Assembly: GCA_012103375.1 (NCBI GenBank)
Contig: WLWX01000001.1
Location: 186,001 to 250,000 of the forward strand
Length of the DNA: 64,000 bases
Source: Paracoccaceae bacterium
GTDB lineage: Bacteria > Pseudomonadota > Alphaproteobacteria > Rhodobacterales > Rhodobacteraceae
Direction: 5' to 3'
Positions 9,251-18,266 of the stretch are shown here, in pieces. Position 1 is the first letter of the stretch, and each line of letters begins with the position of its first letter. The position numbers and the translations under genes were made by a program. A model generated the notes under the pieces. The model was given only the letters and a program-made list of their open reading frames with translations. It ran no database searches and was not told the DNA's origin.

Positions 9251-9849
9251 GCGATCAGCGCACCATCGACGTCTACAATGCCCGTGTTGACGCCTATGTC
9301 GAAACGGTCGCTCATGAACCGGACAATGAAAACATCGCCGCCTTCATCGCCGCGTTGCCTGCGAAGGGGCGCGTTCTGGATATCGGCTGCGCGACGGCCC
9401 ACGCGGCGGCAAAAATGCGGGACGCCGGATTGCAGATCGTCGCCGTCGATCCATCAGAGGGCATGATCGCCAAGGCGAAACAGCTTCACGACATCGATGT
9501 CATTCTCGGGTCATTCGATGACATCCCCGAGCTTGGAAAATTCGACGGCATCTGGGCCAACTTCTGCCTGCTGCATGCAAGGCGCGAAGACATGCCGCGT
9601 CACCTGGGCGACATTCACGCCGCTCTGACCCCCGGTGGATTGTTCCACATCGCCCTGAAACTGGGCGACGGCGATGCGCGCGACCGGATAGATCGCTATT
9701 ACACCTACTACGCCGAGGATGAATTGACCGGCCTTCTGGAAAACGCCGGGTTCGGTATCGTCGACAAAGTGCATGGCGAAGGGCCGGGGCTAGAGGGCTC
9801 AATCTCGAAATGGATCGCGATCCGCGCCCGTGCTGAACCCCGTGGCTGA
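9247..9849 (+). CDS. Class I SAM-dependent methyltransferase
   Basis: A 200-residue Rossmann-type methyltransferase with the SAM-binding motif [12 protein letters not shown] near residue 43 and an acidic [10 protein letters not shown] strand that would bind the ribose. A later [17 protein letters not shown] segment matches the usual post-motif II/III region. The substrate is unknown. The start overlaps the ispH stop (ATGA) and the 3' end overlaps rnhA by 20 bases, so the three genes form an operon. Confidence 0.85.
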   Translation: MSDQRTIDVYNARVDAYVETVAHEPDNENIAAFIAALPAKGRVLDIGCATAHAAAKMRDAGLQIVAVDPSEGMIAKAKQLHDIDVILGSFDDIPELGKFDGIWANFCLLHARREDMPRHLGDIHAALTPGGLFHIALKLGDGDARDRIDRYYTYYAEDELTGLLENAGFGIVDKVHGEGPGLEGSISKWIAIRARAEPRG

Positions 9850-10318
9850 GTTGTTCGCCTATACCGATGGCGCCTGTAGCGGCAATCCCGGCCCCGGCGG
9901 CTGGGGCGTATTGCTGATTGCGCGGGATGGCGACACCGTGGTCCGCAGTCGCGACCTGAGCGGGGGTGAGGCGGACACCACCAACAACCGGATGGAGTTG
10001 ATGGCCGCAATCAGCGCGCTGGAAAGCCTGACCCGCCCCAGCGCGATCACCATCGTCACCGACAGCACCTATGTGAAGAACGGCATCACCGGCTGGATAC
10101 ATGGCTGGAAACGCAACAACTGGCGCACGGCTTCGAAAAAGCCGGTCAAGAACGCCGACCTCTGGCAACGGCTGGATGCCGCACAGGACCGCCACGATGT
10201 GACCTGGGCGTGGATCAAAGGCCACGCAGGCCACGCCGAAAACGAACGCGCCGATGAACTGGCGCGCGACGGGATGGAACCGTTCAAAAACCGGGCTTCG
10301 GCGCGCACCCCGCGATAG
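9830..10318 (+). CDS. rnhA: Ribonuclease HI
   Basis: Cleaves the RNA strand of RNA/DNA hybrids. The 162-residue protein has the four acidic catalytic positions of RNase HI: D12 in [18 protein letters not shown] in [14 protein letters not shown] in [20 protein letters not shown], and a C-terminal D in [11 protein letters not shown]. Length is normal. It overlaps the upstream methyltransferase gene by 20 bases, and ispH-(methyltransferase)-rnhA is a frequent order in this bacterial group. Confidence 0.96.
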   Translation: MLNPVAELFAYTDGACSGNPGPGGWGVLLIARDGDTVVRSRDLSGGEADTTNNRMELMAAISALESLTRPSAITIVTDSTYVKNGITGWIHGWKRNNWRTASKKPVKNADLWQRLDAAQDRHDVTWAWIKGHAGHAENERADELARDGMEPFKNRASARTPR

Positions 10319-10431
10319 GGCTTGTGGCCACGGCTGCGCCGCCGCGCCAGCGCAGGCAAACACTGGCCGAACCACAACATGCTGCGTTGCGGGCGAGTAA
10401 CATGGTGTATATCCTGCGCCATGACATGAGG

Positions 10432-11569
10432 ATGAACCGACGTCACTTTGTTGCCGCGCTGGGAACGGCGGCTGTCGCCTCGTGCAGCGGGCCGTTTCCG
10501 CTTGCCTTGCCGTCCGGTGCGCCCCCGCAATCACCCCAATATCGGCCCGTTGCAAATGCTGCCTTCGACAATTGGTTTGCGTCGTTTCGATCGCGCGCGA
10601 CGAATGCCGGGATCTCGCCCCGCACCCTGAACGCGGCGCTGGCCAATGCAGCCTATCTGCCCGGCGTTGTCGAACGGGATCGCAACCAGATCCAGACCCG
10701 CCGAACGCTTGAGGAATACCTGTCCATCGCAACCTCGGACGAGCGTATCTCCAAAGGCCGCGCCGCTGCATCCCGGCATGCTCGCACACTCGGCGCGATT
10801 GAGGCGCGTTACGGTGTCGACGCGAACATCATCGCAGCCGTCTGGGGGATGGAAACCCAGTACGGAGAGAAACGCGGCACCATCCCGGTGATTTCAGCCA
10901 CCGCAACCCTGGCCTTCGACGGGCGGCGCGGATCGTTCTATGAAAAACAGCTTATCGCCGCGCTTCGCATCCTTCAGCGTGGCGACACCACGCCCGCCCG
11001 AATGGTCGGCAGCTGGGCTGGTGCGATGGGGCACACGCAGTTCATTCCCACCTCGTATCAGTCTTTCGCGGTGGATTTCACCGGCGATGGGCGCCGCGAT
11101 ATCTGGGGCAGCGATCCCGCGGACGCGCTGGCCTCGACCGCAAGCTATCTGGCGAAGAACGGGTGGCGGACCGGCCTGAAATGGGGGGGGCGAGGCGGGA
11201 ACCGGCGGGCCGCCCGGACGCACGATCCAACCACAAAGCGGCGGTGTGCGGTTTACAGTGACGAAGAATTTCGATGTTCTGAAGACCTACAACAATTCCG
11301 ATCTCTATGCGATCGGAGTTGGCCGTCTTGCCGACAGGATCGGCGGTGACGGACCTTTAAGGGGGCGTTTCCCGCCCGACGCCAATGGGCTGACGAAACA
11401 GGACCGGATCGCGGTGCAGCGCGGGCTGGCCGCGCGCGGCTATGACGTCGGCACCATCGACGGCGTGATCGGAACGAAATCCGAGGTCGCGATACGCGAT
11501 TTTCAGCGTGCCAGGGGCTTGGCCGTCACCGGCATCGCCACCCAGGCGGTGCTTGCGGCGCTGGGTTAG
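10432..11569 (+). pseudogene. MltB-type lytic murein transglycosylase, frameshifted
   Basis: Encodes a signal peptide (MNRRHFVAALGTAAVASCSG, possibly lipobox-like), an SLT_2/MltB catalytic domain with the glutamate in WGMETQYGEKRG and SWAGAMGHTQFIPTSY, and a C-terminal peptidoglycan-binding domain (GLAARGYDVGTIDG...). The frame breaks in a run of eight G at about 11183-11190: removing one G joins the halves into 378 residues. Between NGWRTGLKWGG and the downstream NNSDLYAIGVG region the protein is about 50 residues shorter than relatives, so a small deletion is also likely. The homopolymer indel alone could be a sequencing error. Confidence 0.75.
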
Positions 11570-11570
11570 C

Positions 11571-11620
11571 GCGCCATCCCAAAAACCTGATTCGCCACTG
11601 GAATGACCTGCGCCCGGTCG
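11571..11620. repeat. Partial copy of the dispersed repeat (copy B)
   Basis: Starts GCGCCATCCCAAAAACCTGA directly after the transglycosylase stop codon and matches 936-990 (CTGATTCGC, then ACCTGCGCCCGGT) with a few differences. Only the left part of the repeat is present; the rest of the copy is missing. Confidence 0.6.
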
Positions 11621-11629
11621 CGTCGGTCG

Positions 11630-11887
11630 CTACCGCCGCGCGCGCCGTTTGCGGGCAATCGCTTCGGACGGGATCAGGATCAACGCCCCCGCCGCCCCGG
11701 CAATCGCGTTCAGCCCGTGCGAGCCCAGCGACAGGTTGAACATCACCCGCGCCATGAACAGCAAAACAACGCCGCCAATCGCGATGATGATCGCCTGGAT
11801 GACGCCATGATGGGTAAAGCCGTTCTTTTCAGACAGGTAGGCGACGATGCCGCCGATCACCAGTGATCCCCAGAATGCGAATAACAT
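11630..11887 (-). CDS. Small integral membrane protein
   Basis: An 85-residue protein with three predicted membrane segments (FAFWGSLVIGGIVAYL, GVIQAIIIAIGGVVLLFMA, GLNAIAGAAGALILI) and a basic C-terminus (ARKRRARR). The ATG at 11887 is preferred over an upstream in-frame ATG (11959) because it follows a GGAAGG site by seven bases and begins directly at the first helix. I do not recognise the family. It lies downstream of fmt on the same strand. Confidence 0.6.
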   Translation of the reverse strand: MLFAFWGSLVIGGIVAYLSEKNGFTHHGVIQAIIIAIGGVVLLFMARVMFNLSLGSHGLNAIAGAAGALILIPSEAIARKRRARR

Positions 11888-11973
11888 CTTGATACCTTCC
11901 AACCAGAAACGCGCCAAAAGCCATGCCTCGGCGCGCATACAGTATTTTCTTGCTGCCAAAAGGGGAAGGGGCG

Positions 11974-12873
11974 TCAGGTCAGGTGGTTCGGCAAAGGTGC
12001 CCCGCGCAGAAACTCTTCACTGCGCATCGCCCGTTTTCCGGGGCGCTGCGCTTGCAGGATCCGGACTGCGCCGTCGGCGCAGGCAACCTCGAACCCGCCC
12101 AGATGCGCGCCCGGCGCACCAGTGCCGCCGGTCACTTCTGAGCGCAACAGCTTCACCCGCGCGCCGTCCACTTCACACCAGGCGCCGGGAAACGGAGACA
12201 GGCCCCGGATCAGGCGATCAACCTCGGCAGCGGGGCGGGTCCAGTCGATGCGCGCTTCGGCCTTGTCGATCTTGGCGGCATAGGTGACGCCGGTGTCGGG
12301 TTGCGGTTCGGGGGTCAGTTCAGTGATCCGGGCAAGCGTTTCGACGATCAGTTTGCCGCCCAGTGCGGCCAGCCGGTCATGCAGATCGCCGGTCGTCTCC
12401 TCGACGCCAATCGGGGTCGCGGCGCGCAGCAGGACCGGCCCGGTGTCCAGCCCGGCGTCCATCTGCATGATACAGATGCCCGTCTGTGCATCCCCTGCCA
12501 TCACCGCCCGGTGGATCGGCGCCGCCCCGCGCCAGCGCGGCAGAAGCGAAGCATGGATGTTCAGGCATCCAAGACGTCGCGCGTCCAGAACCGCCTGCGG
12601 CAGGATCAGCCCATAGGCGACGACGACGGCCACGTCCGCGTTCAGCGCCGCGAATTCCGCCTGCGCCTCTGCCGTCTTCAGCGATACCGGGTGGCGCACC
12701 GGAATGCCCAGCGCCTCGGCACGGCTTTGCACCGGGGACGGACGCGGTTTCTTGCCCCGACCCGCCGGGCGCGGTGGCTGGGAATAGGCGCAGATAACCT
12801 CGTTACCCGCCGCGACCAACGCATCCAGTGCGGTGACCGAAAACTCCGGCGTGCCCATGAAGACGACCCTCAT
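11974..12873 (-). CDS. fmt: Methionyl-tRNA formyltransferase
   Basis: Formylates initiator Met-tRNA using 10-formyl-THF. The 299-residue protein has the family N-terminus [19 protein letters not shown], a catalytic-site block [20 protein letters not shown] (Asn/His of the formyl-transfer centre) and the C-terminal OB-type domain. Its ATG overlaps the stop of the upstream deformylase-like gene by four bases, so def, def-like and fmt form one unit acting on the same N-terminal formyl group. Confidence 0.96.
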   Translation of the reverse strand: MRVVFMGTPEFSVTALDALVAAGNEVICAYSQPPRPAGRGKKPRPSPVQSRAEALGIPVRHPVSLKTAEAQAEFAALNADVAVVVAYGLILPQAVLDARRLGCLNIHASLLPRWRGAAPIHRAVMAGDAQTGICIMQMDAGLDTGPVLLRAATPIGVEETTGDLHDRLAALGGKLIVETLARITELTPEPQPDTGVTYAAKIDKAEARIDWTRPAAEVDRLIRGLSPFPGAWCEVDGARVKLLRSEVTGGTGAPGAHLGGFEVACADGAVRILQAQRPGKRAMRSEEFLRGAPLPNHLT

Positions 12874-13367
12874 GTCGCCACCTTGGCGGCGCGGCGCAGC
12901 AGCATGTCACGTTTGGTTTTGCTCAGGCGGTCAAAGAACATTCGCCCGGCCAGATGGTCGATCTGATGCTGCACGCTGGTCGCCCAGAGGCCGACAAAGT
13001 CGCGATCTTCCACCACGCCATCGCCATTCAGGAACCGCACTGTCACAGCCCGGGGCCGTTCGATCTTCGCAGATACGCCGGGCAGGTTCGGGCTTGCCTC
13101 CTCATGGGTGCGCATCTTGGCCGAGGCGTGCAAGACTTCCGGATTGGCCATCCGCACCGCCTGGCCACGCGCTTCTGAAGCATCGACAACCGCCAGGCGC
13201 TGCATCACACCCAGCTGGGTCGCGGCAAGTCCGACGCCCGGCATCGCCTCCATCACCTCAATCATCTCGTCCCAGAGGGTGCGGATGTCATCGGTGATGC
13301 CTTCGACCGGGGCGGCAGCGGTGCGCAGCCGCCTGTCGGGCCAGGGCAAACACGTGCGCAGGCTCAT
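12870..13367 (-). CDS. Peptide deformylase-like protein lacking catalytic residues
   Basis: A 165-residue Pdf-fold protein. Motif 1 is kept as [10 protein letters not shown] (residues 44-53). Motif 2, normally EGCLS, is replaced by EEASPNLPG, so the cysteine metal ligand is absent. Motif 3, normally HExDH, is HQIDH (134-138), so the catalytic glutamate is glutamine. It should therefore not deformylate peptides by the known mechanism. It overlaps both the active def (four bases) and fmt (four bases). It may bind ribosomes or nascent chains, or be a paralogue in decay; the frame is intact. Confidence 0.85.
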   Translation of the reverse strand: MSLRTCLPWPDRRLRTAAAPVEGITDDIRTLWDEMIEVMEAMPGVGLAATQLGVMQRLAVVDASEARGQAVRMANPEVLHASAKMRTHEEASPNLPGVSAKIERPRAVTVRFLNGDGVVEDRDFVGLWATSVQHQIDHLAGRMFFDRLSKTKRDMLLRRAAKVAT

Positions 13368-13885
13368 GCCCGCGCCATTTCCCGCTTCAGCTTGACCATC
13401 TTGCGGGTGATCATCTGACGGCGCAGCGGCTTGATGTGGTCGATGAACAGGACACCGTCCAGATGGTCAATCTCGTGCTGGACACAGGTTGCCCATAGGC
13501 CGTCGAAGGCCTCGGCCTGTGCAACGCCGTCCAGATCGGTCCACGAAACCTCAACCTCGGCCGGGCGCTCCACGTCGGCGAAATGTTCCGGGATCGACAG
13601 GCAGCCTTCTTCATAAACGTTCATTGCGTCCGAGGTGCGGGTGATCACCGGGTTGATCAGGACCAGCGGGCGCGGCTCGGCCTCTTCATCCTTGACGCAA
13701 TCCATCACCAGTATCCGCTTGGTGACCCCGACCTGCGGAGCGGCCAGCCCGATACCGGGTGCATCATACATGGTTTCCAGCATATCCTCGGCCAGCGCGC
13801 GCAGGTCGTCAGTAACCTCGGGCACCTCCTTGCAGAGCTTTTTCAGGCGCGGGTCGGGGTGCAGGATGATCGGTCGTTTGGTCAT
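13364..13885 (-). CDS. def: Peptide deformylase
   Basis: Removes the N-formyl group from nascent proteins. All three motifs are intact in the 173-residue product: GIGLAAPQVG (44-53), EEGCLSIPE with C95, and QHEIDHLDG with HEIDH at 137-141. The N-terminus (TKRPIILHPDPRLKK) is typical. It is first in the def / def-like / fmt cluster, each overlapping by four bases. Confidence 0.96.
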   Translation of the reverse strand: MTKRPIILHPDPRLKKLCKEVPEVTDDLRALAEDMLETMYDAPGIGLAAPQVGVTKRILVMDCVKDEEAEPRPLVLINPVITRTSDAMNVYEEGCLSIPEHFADVERPAEVEVSWTDLDGVAQAEAFDGLWATCVQHEIDHLDGVLFIDHIKPLRRQMITRKMVKLKREMARA

Positions 13886-13978
13886 AATCGGTGATGTAGG
13901 GGATCACCGCCGCCTGCGCAACGATGGCCCTTGCGAACCTGGCCAAGGACGTTAGCGTGCCGCGCGTAGTTTTCAGAG

Positions 13979-15151
13979 GTGGTTATGAATTTCGACGAGC
14001 CAATCGACAGACGCGGAACAGATTGCAACAAATGGGACGACATGGAGCGTGTCTATGGCGTCAGCCCAGATGACGGCATTGCCATGTGGGTCGCCGATTC
14101 GGATTTCCGCCCACCAGCCTGCGTCCAGCGAGCGGTACAGAAGATCGCCGATCATGGTGTCTATGGCTATGGCGGTGACAAGGACGCCTATCGCGAAGCT
14201 GTCTGCTGGTGGATGGACACCCGCCACGGCTGGCGGCCTGACCCGTCGGCCATTTTCGCGACATACGGTCTGGTCAACGCAGTCGGCCTGTGCCTGCATA
14301 CCTGGTCGGACCCCGGCGATGCGGTATTGGTCATGGCGCCGGTCTATCACGCCTTTGGCCGCGTCATCCGGGCGGCAAAACGCGAAATGGTGGAACTGCC
14401 ATTGCGGATGGGCGATCACGTGGAACTGGACATCGAGGCGTGGGACGCAATGATGACCGGGCGCGAAAAAATCCTGATCCTGTGTTCACCGCATAACCCC
14501 GCCGGGCGGGTCTGGACCCGGGCTGAGCTGGAGGCGATCGCCGCATTCTGCCGCCGCCACGATGTTCTGCTGATCTCGGACGAAGTGCATGCCGATATGA
14601 TCTTCCCCGGACATGCCCACACCGCCATGCCGCTGGTTGAGGGGGTCGAGGATCGGCTGGTGATCCTGCACGCTGCATCGAAAGCGTTTAATCTTGCCGG
14701 GGCCTATCTGGGCCAGACGATCATTCCGGATCCAACCCTGCAAAAGGATTTTGCCCAGACCATCCAGGCGTTCAGCATTTCAACAAATCTGTTCGCCGTA
14801 CCGATGACCACGGCGGCATTTTCCCCCGAAGGGGCCGCTTGGATCGACGCGCAGATGGACTACCTCGACAAGAACCGCGCCGAGTGGGAGGCAGGGATCA
14901 ACGCCCTGCCCGGCGTGCGCGCCGTGCCGCTTCAGGCAACATACCTCAGCTGGGTCGATTTCCGCGGCACCGGGATGAGCCAGGACGAGGTGAACGCCCG
15001 CGTCCACAAGACGGCCCGCCTGGCAGTCCATCCCGGCACAGATTTCGGGCTTGGCGGCGAAGGCTTCATGCGGTTCAATATCGGCACCCAGCGGGCGAAC
15101 ATCACCGAAGCCTTGTCACGCCTGCATGACGCATTCGGAGATTTGCAATGA
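13979..15151 (+). CDS. patB: PatB/MalY-type PLP-dependent aminotransferase or C-S lyase
   Basis: A 390-residue fold-type I PLP enzyme most like MalY/PatB cystathionine beta-lyases: MNFDEPIDRRGTDCNKWD and MWVADSDFRPP at the N-terminus, HNPAGRVW around residue 170, and the PLP lysine in LHAASKAFNLAGAYLGQ. It probably cleaves C-S bonds of cystathionine or cysteine conjugates to give pyruvate, ammonia and a thiol. The ATG at 13979 has an AGAGGTGG site; the second ATG at 13985 is an alternative. It overlaps the downstream VOC gene by four bases. Confidence 0.88.
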   Translation: MVMNFDEPIDRRGTDCNKWDDMERVYGVSPDDGIAMWVADSDFRPPACVQRAVQKIADHGVYGYGGDKDAYREAVCWWMDTRHGWRPDPSAIFATYGLVNAVGLCLHTWSDPGDAVLVMAPVYHAFGRVIRAAKREMVELPLRMGDHVELDIEAWDAMMTGREKILILCSPHNPAGRVWTRAELEAIAAFCRRHDVLLISDEVHADMIFPGHAHTAMPLVEGVEDRLVILHAASKAFNLAGAYLGQTIIPDPTLQKDFAQTIQAFSISTNLFAVPMTTAAFSPEGAAWIDAQMDYLDKNRAEWEAGINALPGVRAVPLQATYLSWVDFRGTGMSQDEVNARVHKTARLAVHPGTDFGLGGEGFMRFNIGTQRANITEALSRLHDAFGDLQ

Positions 15152-15513
15152 CCGAGAAAGTATTGGGGTTCGGCGGAGTGTTCTTCCGCGCCAAAGACCC
15201 CGCCAAACTGGCCCAGTGGTATCGCGACACCCTTGGCATCGACCTGACGCCAACGGATGAAACCACCAACCCCTGGGTGGCCGCAGGCGGGCCCACCGTC
15301 TTCGCGCCCTTTGCCGCCGACACCCAGTATTTCGGCAACCCCGACCAACAATTCATGGTCAACTTCCGGGTCAGCGACATGGCCGCCATGGTGGCCCAAC
15401 TGGAAGCCGCCGGTGCCCGCATCGAGGTTCAACCCGACATGCCCCCCATCGGCAAATTCACCCACGCCTGGGACCCCGAGGGGAACAAATTCGAGCTGTG
15501 GGAAGAGATGTAG
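15148..15513 (+). CDS. VOC-superfamily (glyoxalase/bleomycin resistance) protein
   Basis: A 121-residue single-domain VOC protein with two beta-alpha-beta-beta-beta modules: VLGFGGVFFRAKDPAKLAQW at the start and DMAAMVAQLEAAGARIEV with WDPEGNKFELWEEM at the end. The C-terminal EGNKFELWE carries the usual metal-ligand glutamate position. Function could be a lyase, isomerase or binding protein; the substrate is unknown. The start overlaps the stop of the PatB-type gene (ATGA), so the two are translationally coupled. Confidence 0.85.
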   Translation: MTEKVLGFGGVFFRAKDPAKLAQWYRDTLGIDLTPTDETTNPWVAAGGPTVFAPFAADTQYFGNPDQQFMVNFRVSDMAAMVAQLEAAGARIEVQPDMPPIGKFTHAWDPEGNKFELWEEM

Positions 15514-15568
15514 CGGAGGCGGCGGTAGATTTGGTCTAGAGCGGACGTCAACCGAAACACCGCAAGCA

Positions 15569-15735
15569 GGGCGTGCGCCGGACCGGTGGGCTGGCGCTGC
15601 GCCATTGAGTTTGCATGATTTATGGCTCTGGTTTGACCGTCAACTTGCTTGGATGCGCCAAGTTCAGACCAGCGCCTGACCGGCGGGACCGGTCCGGCGC
15701 GCGCCCTGCGCCTTACGGCGCGCACCGGGCGCAGG
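15569..15735. repeat. Dispersed palindromic intergenic repeat, copy C
   Basis: Inverted relative to copy A (972-1143) and similar over nearly its whole length. Its two ends form an imperfect inverted repeat (GCGCCGGACCGG near 15576 against CCGGTCCGGCGC near 15690-15700), followed by a nested hairpin CTGCGCC...GGCGCAG around 15705-15735. It fills most of the 286-base gap between the VOC gene and the desaturase. No T-run follows, so it does not look like a plain terminator. Confidence 0.7.
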
Positions 15736-15799
15736 GACATTCTGCCAAATTTCGCTCCAAGACCAAATTCACCGCGCCAACGACATCACTACAAACCCG

Positions 15800-16783
15800 C
15801 TACTCCGCCGCCACCCGCATCATCCGCCCGCCTTGGCGCGGCACCACCCAGACCTCGTTCATCGGCCACTGGCTTTCGTCCTTCTGCGCCAGCTTGCCGA
15901 TCACCTCGCGCTGAAACTCGATCCAGCCCATGCGGTGCACCTCGCCCGCCTGCGCTTCGATCTTCGCGTTCAACTCCCGCAGCTTCCAGAATGGCACCGC
16001 CGGAAACGTGTGATGCGCCGTGTGATAGGGCATCTGCCAGCACAGCCAGCGCATCAGCGCATTTGTCCGGGTCGAGCGGGTATTTTCGAGGATATCCTCT
16101 TCATGGCTCAGCCCCAGATGTTCTATCGTATTCTGCAACTGGTGCACCGGCTTGGTCAGCACCATCGGGATGATCCAGAAGCTCAGCACCGCCCAGCTTC
16201 CGACAAGCACCGAGACCAGCGCGATCAGCCCGTAACCAGCCAGATGCAGACGGCTTTCCCAGATCACCCGCGCCTCTTCGCCCGGCTTGATGTAGGGTTC
16301 GACAATGATCCCGCGCGCCCGCCGGATAAGCCCGACAACCCGATTGCGCCAATAACTCACCCCGAACAGCCACAGCAGATAGGTGGTCAGCGTATAGGGC
16401 TCCCGCACCAGCTCCCCGTCCCGCTCCCAATCCTGGGTCCAGCGATGATGCGCGAAATGCATGATCTGGTCGTAATCACGCGGAAACAGCATCACGAAGC
16501 CGACCAGCCGCCCGAATAGCTCATTCGCGCGCCGCGTCGCAAAAACGGTCGCATGGCTCAACTCATGCTGCGCGGCGTAAAGGAAGTTAATCAGCACCCC
16601 CAAAATGAAGCCCGTCGCCAGCACCCACCAGCTGCCCAGTGCCAGCCAGTGCAGCACTCCGACCAGGAGGATCGCGCCCAAGTGGCTGCCCATCTGCAAC
16701 GCCCCGCGCAGATCGGACCGCTGCGTCAACGCCCGCATTTCTGTCGGGCTGACCAGCTTGCGGCGCGAAAACTCAGCCTCCAT
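15800..16783 (-). CDS. Membrane fatty acid desaturase
   Basis: A 327-residue di-iron membrane desaturase. The three histidine boxes are visible: HELSH (73-77), HFAHHRWT (109-116) and YHTAHHTFP near residue 250, with an extra QNTIEHLGL segment before the third box. Several hydrophobic helices lie between the boxes. It likely introduces a double bond into an acyl chain or carotenoid-like lipid at the inner membrane; the exact substrate is unclear. Its ATG overlaps the TGA of the upstream small gene. Confidence 0.88.
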   Translation of the reverse strand: MEAEFSRRKLVSPTEMRALTQRSDLRGALQMGSHLGAILLVGVLHWLALGSWWVLATGFILGVLINFLYAAQHELSHATVFATRRANELFGRLVGFVMLFPRDYDQIMHFAHHRWTQDWERDGELVREPYTLTTYLLWLFGVSYWRNRVVGLIRRARGIIVEPYIKPGEEARVIWESRLHLAGYGLIALVSVLVGSWAVLSFWIIPMVLTKPVHQLQNTIEHLGLSHEEDILENTRSTRTNALMRWLCWQMPYHTAHHTFPAVPFWKLRELNAKIEAQAGEVHRMGWIEFQREVIGKLAQKDESQWPMNEVWVVPRQGGRMMRVAAE

Positions 16784-17130
16784 CAGCGCCCCAGCAGTGC
16801 GGTCGGTGCATTCACCGCGCGCTCAAAATCCAGCGGCTGGCTGTCCACCGCCTCGGTCGAGCGCTTGAATTCGTATGTCACCTCATCTTCTTCCTCGGAA
16901 GACGCCACGATCAGACAGCGCATCAGATGTTTGGCCCCGTAATAAAGGTCGACCAACCCACGCAGATGCGGCGCACCCTCGCGCTCCAGCGAAAACCCGT
17001 CATCCCAATAGCGCAGAACCGTGTGGATCTCGTCACCCACCTGCAACCGCAAACGGCTTTTCTTGCGCAGCGCCGCCTTGCGCGCCGCCACCAGCCCGTC
17101 GCGTACTTCCTTCGGCAGAAAATCCGACAT
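16783..17130 (-). CDS. Conserved hypothetical protein coupled to the desaturase
   Basis: A 115-residue soluble protein rich in charged residues. It begins MSDFLPKEVRDGLVAARKAA, has a basic RKKSRLRLQVGDEIHTVLRYW region, and an acidic ASSEEEDEVTYEFKRS segment near residue 80. I do not recognise a domain. The stop codon overlaps the desaturase ATG (TGATG), so the two proteins are made together; a partner or regulator of the desaturase is possible but unsupported. Confidence 0.7.
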   Translation of the reverse strand: MSDFLPKEVRDGLVAARKAALRKKSRLRLQVGDEIHTVLRYWDDGFSLEREGAPHLRGLVDLYYGAKHLMRCLIVASSEEEDEVTYEFKRSTEAVDSQPLDFERAVNAPTALLGR

Positions 17131-17217
17131 CTGATCCCCTCATTTCGGTGCGACAGCATGGCGGCTGATATCGATCCGTCAAGCTTTTCCCGCCGCGCCA
17201 TAAATGACAGGCAGGTC

Positions 17218-17982
17218 TTAGCGTCGTTTGGGCCGCAGCACATGGGGCATCGCGGGATCATACAGCGCCGAATCGCGAAAATCCGAAACCTCACCCAAAG
17301 CAGGCCCCGCAAGGATCAGCGCCGTGCGGGTGATCTTGGCCGCACGCACCTTGTCGCGGATGTCCGACAACGTGCCCCGGATCAGCATTTCGTCCGGCCA
17401 GCCGACGCGGTAGGCCACCACCACCGGACAGTCCGCGCCATAATGCGGCGCCAGAACCCGCTCGATCTCCAACAAAGCCCGCACACCCAGATGGATCGCC
17501 AAAGTCGCGCCAGTGCGGGCGAAATTCTCCAACGTTTCGCCTTCGGGCATCGAGGATGATTTCATCGACATCCGGGTCAACACGATGGACTGCGCCACTT
17601 CCGGGATTGTCAGTTCCTGCCCCAGCGCCGCAGCGGCGGCGGCATAGGCGGGCACACCGGGGACGATCTGATAATCAATGCCATCGGCGCGCAGCCGCCG
17701 GATCTGCTCAGCAATCGCCCCATAAAGCGAAGGATCGCCCGAATGCACCCGCGCCACATCCTCGCCCCGACCATGGGCGGCCACAATCTCGGCATGCGTT
17801 TCGTCCAAAGTCATGGGGGCCGTGTCCAACACCCGCGCGCCCGTCGGCGCAATCGCCACAACCTCCGCAGGCACCAATGAGCCCGCGTACAAACACACCG
17901 GACAGGCCGCGATCAGCCGCTCGGCCTTCTTGGTCAGCAGTTCCGGATCGCCCGGCCCCGCCCCGATGAAATACACCGTCAT
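17218..17982 (-). CDS. cobM: Precorrin-4 C11-methyltransferase
   Basis: Methylates C11 of precorrin-4 with SAM during corrin ring synthesis. The 254-residue protein has the tetrapyrrole methylase signature: MTVYFIGAGPGDPELLTKKA at the start, ARVHSGDPSLYGA and VPGVPAYAAAAAAL in the middle. The ATG at 17982 gives exactly this N-terminus; the frame is open 30 codons upstream without similarity. It is the last gene of the minus-strand cob operon, separated from cobJ by 284 bases, so it may also have its own expression signal. Confidence 0.94.
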   Translation of the reverse strand: MTVYFIGAGPGDPELLTKKAERLIAACPVCLYAGSLVPAEVVAIAPTGARVLDTAPMTLDETHAEIVAAHGRGEDVARVHSGDPSLYGAIAEQIRRLRADGIDYQIVPGVPAYAAAAAALGQELTIPEVAQSIVLTRMSMKSSSMPEGETLENFARTGATLAIHLGVRALLEIERVLAPHYGADCPVVVAYRVGWPDEMLIRGTLSDIRDKVRAAKITRTALILAGPALGEVSDFRDSALYDPAMPHVLRPKRR

Positions 17983-18193
17983 CGCCGCGCCCCCGCGATT
18001 CGCTGTCGGGTCAAGGATCGCCGCAGGCGACCGCCAACGGCGGCCTGTCCTTGACGCGTCAGCGACTCGCACTCACACCCTCGAACTGGCCTGTTTGCGG
18101 CAGACCTGCCCGCAAACGGCCTCTCAGCAATTGGGGCCTCTGCCAGCCAAAAATCCGACGACCGCAGAAACGGGGTCGGCCCGCCACAGGGTC

Positions 18194-18215
18194 CCCTCCC
18201 CCGCTCGGGGGAGGG
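18194..18215. repeat. Short GC-rich perfect palindrome
   Basis: CCCTCCCCCG and CGGGGGAGGG flank a CT centre, followed by a second G-rich run. It lies in the 284-base gap between cobJ and cobM on the minus-strand operon. Sequences of this kind occur as scattered intergenic repeats in many high-GC alphaproteobacteria. There is no T-run on either side, so an intrinsic terminator is not supported. Confidence 0.5.
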
Positions 18216-18266
18216 TCAGGGAGGGGGGCACGCGCCTCACATGCGGGCAGCGCCCGCGCCGCAAAA

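Noticed and set aside
18194-18215. Intrinsic terminator between cobJ and cobM
   Set aside because: The palindrome is strong but neither side has a T-run, and cobM would be cut off from its operon.
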